14,671 bases of DNA, taken from assembly GCA_903932755.1 (NCBI GenBank), contig CAIZHL010000492.1:1-14671 (forward strand). The letters run 5' to 3'. The notes beneath the pieces are model-generated. The model was given only the letters and a program-made list of their open reading frames with translations. It was not told where the DNA came from and searched no databases. The stretch comes from an uncultured beta proteobacterium (GTDB taxonomy: Bacteria; Pseudomonadota; Gammaproteobacteria; Burkholderiales; Rhodocyclaceae). The translations under genes were made by a program, and so were the position numbers. This document shows positions 1 to 6,881 of the stretch, one piece after another. Position 1 is the stretch's first letter. Each line of letters begins with the position of its first letter.

Positions 1-132
1 CCAAGACACTATGTCGCCGGTGGTCTTGGCATCGTTTTCGATATCTTTGTCGGTGACCGCCGACATTGCGGGTGCCGCCGCCATGGTGAAAATTGCGCTT
101 CCAACCAGCACCGACATCAGAGTACGTTTCAT
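1..132 (-). CDS. PQQ-dependent alcohol dehydrogenase, N-terminal 44 residues (partial at left edge)
   Basis: Only the first 44 codons lie in the window. The start ATG (130-132) has a good ribosome site, GAGGAGA, about 8 nt upstream on the minus strand. Residues 1-25 form a clear Sec signal peptide (MKRTLMSVLVGSAIF..., ending AMSA). The mature start, VTDKDIENDAKTTGDIVSW, matches the beginning of ExaA/PedE/XoxF-type periplasmic quinoproteins, in which a D-I-x-N-D-x-K-T-T-G-D element precedes the first propeller blade. These enzymes oxidise alcohols in the periplasm using PQQ plus calcium or a lanthanide and pass electrons to a cytochrome c. The metal-ligand residues are outside the window, so calcium or lanthanide type and substrate cannot be decided. 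It has its own promoter region (see 198-213 and 314-334), so it is probably regulated apart from the upstream relay genes. Family assignment is fairly sure from the short segment; subtype is not. Confidence 0.8.
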   Translation of the reverse strand, partial: MKRTLMSVLVGSAIFTMAAAPAMSAVTDKDIENDAKTTGDIVSW

Positions 133-197
133 CAAGTCTATCTCCTCGAATTAATGTTTGATCGGATGCGCACTCACGCATCTGCCGAAATAATACT

Positions 198-213
198 AGC
201 AATCGCAATGCCA
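198..213 (-). promoter_or_regulatory. Candidate sigma-54 (-24/-12) promoter of the left-edge PQQ dehydrogenase
   Basis: On the minus strand the sequence is TGGCATTGCGATTGCT. It fits the sigma-54 consensus TGGCACG-N4-TTGCW with GG and GC exactly 10 bp apart; only the weakly conserved C and G after TGGCA differ. Transcription would start near position 187, leaving a leader of about 55 nt before the ATG at 132. A competing sigma-70 reading also exists: TTACCT, 17 bp, TATTAT, where the -35 is poor. The sigma-54 reading is better supported because both elements match and a plausible enhancer-type dyad lies upstream. Confidence 0.6.
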
Positions 214-313
214 GGTAAAGTGATCTAATGAAAAGCCGCAAAAACACATTTCAGGCGACAAATGCTCGGCAGATCTCGATTTTTTGTTGAGGCCCCTGCT
301 CCAAATACGGGCA

Positions 314-334
314 ACTGTTCCAGAATGAAACAGT
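314..334. promoter_or_regulatory. Dyad, possible enhancer-binding (UAS) site
   Basis: On the minus strand this reads ACTGTTTC, a 5-bp spacer ATTCT, then GGAACAGT. The 8-bp arms are inverted copies with one mismatch. It sits about 110 bp upstream of the candidate sigma-54 promoter and about 28 bp beyond the stop codon of the preceding hydrolase gene. Position and symmetry are typical of binding sites for sigma-54 activators. No T-run follows on either strand, so a terminator is less likely. The rest of 133-361 shows no gene. Confidence 0.45.
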
Positions 335-361
335 GTCTAGCTCAACCAAGAGTGCGATCCC

Positions 362-1324
362 TCACTGCGGACGGCCCAGGGTCCCTGCCTCGTAACGCCG
401 ATACAGGTGGGCCACGGATCGCGCGAACTCTTCGCGCGAAAGAGGAATTGCGGAAAACTCGGCCGGCACTGCAAGGCCGAGCACCTCCGCCATCTCATCC
501 CCGCGTTCTGCGGCCTCGCGCAAAGCGCGCTCCACCCAGCGCAGGTAGCGCCGGGTCTGCTCGACGGCGCGGCGGTCGCTCACCGGATCGCCATGCCCCG
601 GCACCAGCATGCGATAGCTGATTGCATCGAGCCGATCGAGCGCGGCAAACCACTGCGCCATGGTCGCGTGCGGCGTCGTGGGCGCGCGGTTGTAGAACAC
701 CAGATCGCCCGCGAAAAGAACGCCGGTGCTGCGATCAAAAAGTACCAGATCGCCTTCTGTATGACCGGACAAGGCAATCAGCTCGAATTCGTGGTTGCCG
801 ATCGCCGTGACACCGGCGCCCACCGTCTCGCGCGCCGGGGTCGACTCGGTCCCCTTGATCCAGTCGCCGGAAAGGCGGTAGACGTTGTCGACAAACGCGA
901 CGCCTTCCTGCCTCTGGCCGGAAATGGTAGTGGCCAAGGCAGCCGTAGGTACGTCCGCAAATACCTGATTGCCCAGAAAATGATCCGGATGATGGTGCGT
1001 ATTGAAGACGCGAATCACCGGCTTCGGCGTGATCCGTGCGATGGCGCGGCGCAGTTGCTCGGCATAGAGCCTGGACGGACCGCTGTCGACAACCACCACA
1101 CCGTCCGTAGTCACCACGAAAGCCGTATTGACGATATTGCCGCCGTTGCTGCGACTGAAGTCTTCGGTCTTGCCGATCAGTACCCACGTGTCGTCGGCGA
1201 TCCTGCGCGGTTCAAGTCGATAGTCGAGGCTCTCGGCAGCCAGATGCGTCGAATGGAGCGAAGCACCGAGCGTCACTGCGACGAATACGCCTCTGGCCAG
1301 AATCCTTAGTGAGGCCGCGATCAT
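362..1324 (-). CDS. Periplasmic MBL-fold hydrolase, quinoprotein relay system type 1 (SoxH-related)
   Basis: This 320-residue protein begins with a probable signal peptide (about residues 1-30, hydrophobic RGVFVAVTLGASL). The metallo-beta-lactamase fold is complete: HHHPDH at 110-115 supplies the two-zinc ligands His110, His112, Asp114 and His115; SGHTEGD supplies His188; FAGD supplies Asp207; PGHG supplies His244. Family members hydrolyse thioesters and similar bonds (glyoxalase II) or act in sulfur metabolism (SoxH). Its ATG overlaps the stop codon of the SoxYZ-like carrier by 4 nt (ATGA), so the two are probably made together and work together in the periplasm. The combination of a PQQ dehydrogenase, a SoxYZ-like carrier and this hydrolase matches the genome-predicted quinoprotein relay system, metallohydrolase 1. 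A plausible role, by inference only, is cleavage of a product bound to the carrier cysteine. Confidence 0.85.
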   Translation of the reverse strand: MIAASLRILARGVFVAVTLGASLHSTHLAAESLDYRLEPRRIADDTWVLIGKTEDFSRSNGGNIVNTAFVVTTDGVVVVDSGPSRLYAEQLRRAIARITPKPVIRVFNTHHHPDHFLGNQVFADVPTAALATTISGQRQEGVAFVDNVYRLSGDWIKGTESTPARETVGAGVTAIGNHEFELIALSGHTEGDLVLFDRSTGVLFAGDLVFYNRAPTTPHATMAQWFAALDRLDAISYRMLVPGHGDPVSDRRAVEQTRRYLRWVERALREAAERGDEMAEVLGLAVPAEFSAIPLSREEFARSVAHLYRRYEAGTLGRPQ

Positions 1325-2088
1325 TGGGCGACCCTGGCGCTGATCCTGTTGCCGTTATTATCTCGACCCACCAGAGTCAGACCGGCCGGTGGTGACCCCT
1401 TGAAATCAAACGAGAACACGGGATTCTCGGAAACCGGCTCGAAGGTATCGATGGTCATCCACTCCTTCCCGGATGCATCCTGCAGGGACAGCCGTTCGAT
1501 GTAAAAGGCCGGAATACCGGGTGCAAGGCCGGTGTCCATCGGATGCATGATGCTGAGCTTGACCCGGCTTTGCGCTTCCCCCTGCCAGACTCGGGACTGC
1601 ACCTGCCCAAGCGTTTCGGTCCAGTTGGCAGAACTGCGCCCGACGCTCGGCGCGGTGCAACCACCACCGCTGGCATCGATCCATATCCCGCCTACATGCC
1701 AGACGCCATCTGCCGTCTGCGCCATGGCACGCACCGGGCTGCCCTGTTGCAGCTTCATGCGGAAATGCAGGGACGGCATAGCCCCTTTCGAGGAAAACTC
1801 AAGAACCTTGACGATCGGGTTGAGGTCGGCAATGACCAAAACACGACGCACGTCCGGCAGGCCCGTTATCCGGATCCCGACCGGGACATTCATCGAGTCT
1901 TCCGCAACCTTGGGTCCGCTAACGGCCACCCGCGGGTCGAAAACCACCTTCGCAGTGCCCAGATAGCGGTCTTTGAGATCCGTCCATTGCGGCGACTGCA
2001 GGGGATCGTCGCCCATCGCCGCCAAGGCATTCCCCGCAGCGATCAGACAAGCCGCCGCAACACCAAGCACACCGCGCAAACGCAACAT
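1321..2088 (-). CDS. Quinoprotein dehydrogenase-associated SoxYZ-like fusion carrier
   Basis: I chose the ATG at 2088 (255 residues) because GAGGA lies 8 nt upstream and a signal peptide (MLRLRGVLGVAAACLIAAGNALA) follows directly; a longer frame reaching 2127 adds an implausible leader. Residues about 30-148 resemble SoxY and end in GGGCTAPS, so Cys144 corresponds to the swinging-arm cysteine near the SoxY C-terminus. Residues about 155-255 resemble SoxZ, with the typical KLSIMHPMDTG segment. In the Sox pathway the separate SoxY and SoxZ proteins form a complex that carries sulfur intermediates covalently on this cysteine; here they are one polypeptide. No soxA, soxX, soxB or soxC gene is nearby. 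It sits between a PQQ dehydrogenase (91-bp gap) and an MBL hydrolase (4-nt overlap), which is the known context of this family. The cargo is unknown. Confidence 0.88.
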   Translation of the reverse strand: MLRLRGVLGVAAACLIAAGNALAAMGDDPLQSPQWTDLKDRYLGTAKVVFDPRVAVSGPKVAEDSMNVPVGIRITGLPDVRRVLVIADLNPIVKVLEFSSKGAMPSLHFRMKLQQGSPVRAMAQTADGVWHVGGIWIDASGGGCTAPSVGRSSANWTETLGQVQSRVWQGEAQSRVKLSIMHPMDTGLAPGIPAFYIERLSLQDASGKEWMTIDTFEPVSENPVFSFDFKGSPPAGLTLVGRDNNGNRISARVAQ

Positions 2089-2178
2089 ATTCAATCCTCG
2101 CCAAAATGCCGAATGCTCTTGGAGCACGAAGGAGTCTGAAAGATCCCCGAATTCAGCGCGGATTCTAAAGCAAGCTGG

Positions 2179-3991
2179 TTAGCGTGTTTTGGGCAAGGCA
2201 AATACCACCAGGGCGCCGCCCTGCTTGAAGCCGAAGTTCGCGTTGCCGCCGGCGCCGACCGCCACATACTGCACCCCGTCGACCTCATAGCTGACCGGCG
2301 GCGCATTGACGCCGGCGCCGCACTGGAATTGCCAGAGCCGCTCTCCGGTCGCCGCGTCGAAGGCGCTCAGATGGCCATCGCCCTCGCCTGTGAAGATCAG
2401 CCCGCCGGCCGTTGCGACGACGCCGCCGACCATGGGCCGGTCCATCTTTTTCTGCCAGCGGATGCGCCCCTGCTCGCGCGTCGAAATCGCCGTCAGCGTG
2501 CCCCAGTTGGGCTCTTCGATCGGCTCGAGGGAAGAGTAGCGCACGGCAGGCTTGCCGTCGACGGCGGGAATTTCCCGCACCGAATAACGGGTCGGGCTGT
2601 GGGATGCGGCGACGAAGGCATAGCCGGATGACGGATCGAAGGCCACCGGAGTCCAGTTCGCCCCGCCGAGCGCACCGGGCGCCACGCGCACGCCTTCGGG
2701 GGTCGGGTGGGCAAACAGGTTGATCTGCGGCACGAAAGGATCGGACTTGAAAAGCAGTTTGCCGTCACGCCGGTCGTGCGCATAGAACCAGCCCATCTTC
2801 GACGCCTGGCCGACCGCAGGAATACTGCCACCGGCCGCTGGAATATCAAAGAGCACGGGCGGACTGGCCACGTCGTAGCCCCAGACGTCGTGGGGCACCT
2901 GCTGGTAGTACCACTTCAGCACACCGGTTTCGGCATCCAGTGCGGCCAGCGCTACCGTGTAAAGGTTGTCGCCGGGACGGGAAATGTCGTCCATCTGCGG
3001 CGAAGGGTTGCCGATGCCGACGAAAAGGGTGTTGGATTTTGGATCATAGGCCGGCGTAGTCCATGCCGAACCGCCGCCATGCTTGCTCGCCTCGGGGTAT
3101 TTCGCCAGCGCCTGCTTTTCCCGGGCAATGTCGCGATTGAGCGGCACGCCATCGGGCGTTGTGCCGCGAAACTCGCCTTCCCAGCCGGTCTTGGCAATGG
3201 TGTCGAACTGCCAGACCTGTCGCCCGGTTTCCGCATCGAAGGCGGCATAAAAGCCCGGCCGCCCGTACTCGCCGGCGAAACCGACGACGGCACCCAGCGG
3301 CGCGCCCGGTCGCTTGCCTTCCAGATGAAGGCCGTAGCCGACGCCGGTAATGCCGATGATCACTTTGCCCTTGATCACGAGCGGAGCCATGTTCGCCCCC
3401 ACCCCGGTAGCGCCTGTAGTCGCCTGCTTGCGCAAGACATCATCCGCCGCCAGTTGCTCGCCCCGCTCGGAAGGCCCCGTGTCCATTGCCAGAGGGACAT
3501 CCCAGACGATCTTGCCCGACTTTGCGTCGAGGGCAATCAGACGGGCATCGACCGTGCCCATGAAGACCTTGCCATACGCCACCGAAACACCCCGGCTGGC
3601 CGGACCGCAGCACATTTTCGTGGTTTTGCGCTGGTGCTCGTAGCGCCACAGTTCACGCCCGGTGGCGGCATCGATCGCCGCGACGTGGTTGAACGGCATC
3701 GACAGGTACATGACCCCATCCACCACCAAGGGCGTCGCCTGAAAGGTGGCGACGGTGCCGGTCTGGTAGATCCAGCGCGGCACCAACTTCCCGACATTTT
3801 CCCGGTTGATCTGCTGTAGCGGCGTGAAACGCTGGTTAGCGTAGTCGCGGCCGTAGCTCAACCAGTTGGCGCGATCTTCTTGCGCCGCCCGCAGGCGGCC
3901 ATCGTCGACCGGCGCGGCGGCGGTGGCTGAAGCGGCAAACAGGACGACCCAGGGCAGCAGTCTGCCGAAGCTACACAGGGCGCCGATTGTC
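2179..3991 (-). CDS. PQQ-dependent dehydrogenase (quinoprotein, no cytochrome domain)
   Basis: The GTG start at 3991-3993 overlaps the TGA of the receptor gene (GTGA), giving a 604-residue protein with a signal peptide ending near SATAAA (residue 27). It is an eight-bladed propeller quinoprotein of the methanol/ethanol dehydrogenase family: blade-type W-motifs recur (for example DAATGRELWRYE, DAETGRQVWQF), and adjacent cysteines Cys128-Cys129 form the expected PQQ-facing disulfide in MCCGPASRG. By alignment by eye, Glu242 (GEYGRPGF) and Asn329 (GIGNPSP) match the metal ligands Glu177 and Asn261 of MxaF. The expected catalytic Asp in the HDxWDY motif is replaced: the sequence reads PHDVWGYD, giving Gly372, while Asp374 occupies the extra acidic position associated with lanthanide enzymes. 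The C-terminus lacks a CxxCH haem site, so a separate electron acceptor is needed. Substrate is unknown. The start coordinate within the overlap is firm because no alternative start lies close by. Confidence 0.88.
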
Positions 3992-6101
3992 ACAGGTCGA
4001 TGCTCGCGGAGATTCCAACCATATAGTTGCGTTCCGCCGCGGGGAAGAAGAAGCGCGCGTTGGCGTCATTGACCGACACACCGCCGACATACTTCTTGTC
4101 GCCGATGTTCTCGACGCGCAAAAACTCGGCCAGTTTCACCCCGCCCAAGCGCTGCTCGAAACCCGCCCTCCAGTTGTAGATCGTGTAGCTCTTCGCCGAA
4201 TCCGAGTTGATATCATCCACATACACCTTGCTGCTGTAGCGGGCCTCCAGTGCCGTCATAAACCCGCTCGCTGGATGCTTCCAGGACAGTTCCCCGAAGA
4301 AGGTATTGGCCGGCGCACCGGGCAACTTGTTGCCGCTGGCGATGGTCTTGGTTTTGGCCGTGTTCGTGTACCTTTCGGCGAAGTACGCGTCCAGATAGGT
4401 GTAGGCAAGGGCCGCCTTCAGGTTCTGAGTCAGGTCGCTTTCCACGCCGAGTTCGAATCCCTTGCGCTTGGTTTCACCGGCGTTGTCATAGACGCTGCGT
4501 CCGAACGCGGTGGCGTCCACCACGACCTCCTTGTCGGTACGAACATTGAAAACCGCCGCATTGATACGCGTCGCGTCCCCCACCAGGGCCTTGATGCCCG
4601 CCTCATAATTGGTGCTGGTCGATGGCTGCAGGCCGAAATTCAGGCCGCTCTGACCGCCCGACCGATAGGCCAGTTCGATGAAGGTCGGCGTCTCGAAACC
4701 CTTGCCTGCGTTGGCATACAGATTGACGCGCGGATTCAGGTGATAGACCACGCCCAGCACCGGTGTGGTTTCCGTGTAGGTGACACCGCCGCTGTCGTCG
4801 GGGTTGCCTGCGCCGGTGGTGCGAATGTAACGGTCGTCGTTCTCGAAACGCACCCGGCTATAGCGCAGGCCACCGCTGACAATCCAGTCCTTGCCGATAG
4901 CCCATTCGGCTTGGACATACTGACCGGAATTGCTGACGATATTGTCCTCGTCCCGACGCAATACGCCTTTCTGCCCTGCGTTGTTTTCAAAGCCTTTGCG
5001 CAGATCCTTCATGTACTCGTAGTTAAGCCCGAGGGTGATCGTCAGCGGACCGACCCCGGTATCAGCCTTGTGCGACCATCGCGCGTCGATGCCATAAAAA
5101 TCGCGGTCGATGTAGCTGATGCCGCCCGAGCCCTTGATTACCGCAACGGCACTGAAAGGGATCGTCAGGCGACCGAGGGTTTCGCGCGTCCCGCCCCAGA
5201 CGACGGCCTGCAGCGTGTCATTCGGCGTCAGTTGATGCTGGACATTCAAACCGGCCTGCGCCTGCGCCTTGTTGCCTCCCGCATTCTGGCTCAGGGTGGC
5301 AGGAGCGGCGACCTGGCGCGGGTCTGCCTCCATCTGCGCCCGCGTCAGACCCTGCGGGTCTTCGTTATAGGGCTGGTCAAGCGAACTCATGACCAGCGTG
5401 ACCTTGGTTTTTTCGCCCTGCCACGCCAGCTTGGCATTGGCCTGGTCGCGGCGCACCGCACTGTGGTCACGGTAACCGTCGCTCTCGTAGCGCGACGCAT
5501 CCACAAGGTAACCGAAGCTGTCGTTGCCGCCTTCTGCCACCACGCCGACTCGCCAGGTATCGTAACTCCCGCCATAAGTGCTGGCGGTCACGCGGTGGGG
5601 GCCCTTGCCGTCGCGTGTGAAGATCTGCAGCACGCCGCCGGAGGAATTGCCGTAAAGCGCAGAAAACGGTCCGCGCATGACCTCCATGCGCTCGGCCGTG
5701 CTCAGGTCGAATGTCCCCATCTGGCCCTGCCCGTCGGGCATGGATTGAGGAATCCCGTCCGCATAAAGACGGATGCCGCGCACACCGAATGCGGAGCGTG
5801 CGCCAAAACCGCGGGAAGAAATCTGCTGATCCGAGGAAAAACGGGTGGTATTCGGCGCGTAGATGCCGGGAACCCGCGCCAAAGATTCCGAGGTATTGAC
5901 CATGGGCTGGGCGAACTGCATCTGCTCCGCCGCAACGACATCAATGGACACCGGCAAGTCGAAACTGTTCCGCTCCATGCGGGTGGCGGTGACCACGACC
6001 TGATCCGTTGTCACGCGCGGTTCGGCGGCCTGGGAAGAGAAAGGAAACAGGCCGGCGATGAGGCAGGGCAGGAGGCGGAAGCGCGGCGTGAAATCAGTCA
6101 T
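3990..6101 (-). CDS. pqqU: TonB-dependent outer-membrane receptor, PqqU (YncD)-like, probable PQQ importer
   Basis: This 703-residue protein has a signal peptide (to about residue 25, FPFSSQA), a probable TonB box (DQVVVTATRM, about 33-42), a plug domain and a long C-terminal beta-barrel. The plug stretch SSRGFGARSAFGVRGIRL, then DGIP-SMPDGQGQ and VMRGPFSALYGNSSGGV, is closely similar to E. coli YncD, now named PqqU, a TonB-dependent PQQ importer. Imported PQQ would serve the periplasmic dehydrogenases encoded directly downstream. The protein ends GISASIDL rather than with the usual terminal aromatic residue. No strong ribosome site precedes the ATG; the next in-frame upstream codons offer no start. 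The stop overlaps the dehydrogenase start by 4 nt. Receptor class is certain; PQQ as cargo is inferred from similarity recalled from memory plus context. Related siderophore or lanthanophore receptors are the alternative. Confidence 0.85.
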   Translation of the reverse strand: MTDFTPRFRLLPCLIAGLFPFSSQAAEPRVTTDQVVVTATRMERNSFDLPVSIDVVAAEQMQFAQPMVNTSESLARVPGIYAPNTTRFSSDQQISSRGFGARSAFGVRGIRLYADGIPQSMPDGQGQMGTFDLSTAERMEVMRGPFSALYGNSSGGVLQIFTRDGKGPHRVTASTYGGSYDTWRVGVVAEGGNDSFGYLVDASRYESDGYRDHSAVRRDQANAKLAWQGEKTKVTLVMSSLDQPYNEDPQGLTRAQMEADPRQVAAPATLSQNAGGNKAQAQAGLNVQHQLTPNDTLQAVVWGGTRETLGRLTIPFSAVAVIKGSGGISYIDRDFYGIDARWSHKADTGVGPLTITLGLNYEYMKDLRKGFENNAGQKGVLRRDEDNIVSNSGQYVQAEWAIGKDWIVSGGLRYSRVRFENDDRYIRTTGAGNPDDSGGVTYTETTPVLGVVYHLNPRVNLYANAGKGFETPTFIELAYRSGGQSGLNFGLQPSTSTNYEAGIKALVGDATRINAAVFNVRTDKEVVVDATAFGRSVYDNAGETKRKGFELGVESDLTQNLKAALAYTYLDAYFAERYTNTAKTKTIASGNKLPGAPANTFFGELSWKHPASGFMTALEARYSSKVYVDDINSDSAKSYTIYNWRAGFEQRLGGVKLAEFLRVENIGDKKYVGGVSVNDANARFFFPAAERNYMVGISASIDL

Positions 6102-6121
6102 GGGTCGGTTCGCATATTCAG

Positions 6122-6145
6122 GAGAATTCAGGGACCTGAATTCTC
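6122..6145. promoter_or_regulatory. Perfect 11-bp inverted repeat in the receptor leader
   Basis: The arms GAGAATTCAGG and CCTGAATTCTC are exact reverse complements separated by only 2 nt. The element ends 20 nt before the receptor ATG, in the place normally used for ribosome loading. It could be an operator or, in RNA, a hairpin that limits translation. No T-run follows, so it is not an ordinary terminator. Confidence 0.5.
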
Positions 6146-6190
6146 GCCGCCGCGTACTGGTTTTGCCTGCGTGATTAGGCGTGTTGGCTG

Positions 6191-6206
6191 TTCATGAAAA
6201 TCATGA
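6191..6206 (-). promoter_or_regulatory. Shared 16-nt operator-like motif, copy 1 (upstream of PQQ receptor)
   Basis: On the minus strand this reads TCATGATTTTCATGAA, two TCATGA palindromes separated by TTT. An identical copy in the same orientation lies upstream of the tonB-type gene at 9820-9835. This copy is 90 bp before the receptor ATG. It is a candidate binding site for a dimeric regulator, possibly the response regulator encoded just upstream. Confidence 0.6.
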
Positions 6207-6239
6207 GTCGCAAATGAGCCACAACGCGGCCGCAGGATT

Positions 6240-6881
6240 TCAGACTTCGATCAGGCCGTTGCGAATGGCGATGAGAGTGAGTTCCGCCGCGTTGCCGGCG
6301 CCGAGTTTTTGCTTGATGTTGTAGAGGTGGGTGCCCACCGTGCGCGGACTGAGAAACAGCACGGCGGCGATCTCGGCCACGGACTTGCCACGCGCCAGCA
6401 TCACGAACACTTCGAATTCGCGCGCAGAAAGGGCCTCCAGCGGACTACCCGGGCGGCTCACCTGTTCGACACCGATCTCCTGCGCCAGCGCCGGTTCGAG
6501 AAACAGCTTGCCGGCCGCAACCTGCCGAATGGCCTCGATCAGGGCTTCGGCTGCGCTGCGCTTGGTCAGATAGCCGAGCGCCCCGGCGGCCAGGGCGCGC
6601 CGCGGGTGCGCCGTGTCCTCATGGGCGGACAGGACAAGCACGCGGGTCGTGGGCCATTTCGCCAGCAGGCGCGAGAGCGCTTCGAGCCCGCCCATGCCGC
6701 CCATCGACAGATCCAGCACGACGACATCGGGATTCACCTCGGCGAAACACTGCAGGGCTTCCTCGCCGCTGCCGCATTCCGCCACCACGCGCAGGTCGCT
6801 GGTGGTATCGAGCAGCAGGCGAAATCCCATGCGGACTACCGCATGGTCGTCGACCAGCATGATGCGCACGGTCTGGGTCAC
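6240..6881 (-). CDS. NarL/FixJ-family two-component response regulator
   Basis: The 213-residue protein has a receiver domain (about 5-120) and a LuxR-type helix-turn-helix (about 147-208). Visible receiver residues are Asp11 and Asp12, phospho-acceptor Asp57 in VVLDLSM, Ser85 and Lys107 in YLTKRS. The DNA-binding part shows LSAREFEVFVMLARGKS and AEIAAVLFLSPRTVGTHL. It starts at GTG (6881), preceded by AGGAG at 7 nt spacing, and overlaps the kinase stop by 4 nt (GTGA). It is the partner of that kinase. It resembles MoxX-type regulators of methanol dehydrogenase operons in arrangement. By inference it controls the cluster, perhaps through the repeated TCATGATTTTCATGAA motif; the site assignment is not proven. 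Confidence 0.93.
   Translation of the reverse strand: MTQTVRIMLVDDHAVVRMGFRLLLDTTSDLRVVAECGSGEEALQCFAEVNPDVVVLDLSMGGMGGLEALSRLLAKWPTTRVLVLSAHEDTAHPRRALAAGALGYLTKRSAAEALIEAIRQVAAGKLFLEPALAQEIGVEQVSRPGSPLEALSAREFEVFVMLARGKSVAEIAAVLFLSPRTVGTHLYNIKQKLGAGNAAELTLIAIRNGLIEV

Noticed and set aside
217..237. Possible third copy of the TCATGATTTTCATGAA motif near the left-edge dehydrogenase
   Set aside because: Only a short TTTTCAT stretch agrees; the dyad symmetry is absent.
247..264. CATTT/AAATG inverted pair upstream of the sigma-54 candidate
   Set aside because: Five-bp arms with an 8-bp gap are expected by chance in AT-containing leader DNA.
2114..2126. Small hairpin TGCTC-TTG-GAGCA between the dehydrogenase and the SoxYZ gene
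   Set aside because: The stem is only 5 bp and has no T-run, so neither terminator nor attenuator can be supported.
2707..3819. A 370-codon open frame on the plus strand opposite the PQQ dehydrogenase
   Set aside because: The minus-strand product has propeller motifs, the disulfide and metal ligands; the plus-strand product is basic and lacks any recognisable motif.
3987..6197. A 736-codon open frame on the plus strand opposite the PQQ receptor gene
   Set aside because: It has no family-like sequence or ribosome site and is the mirror of a clear TonB-receptor gene; long antisense frames are common in GC-rich DNA.
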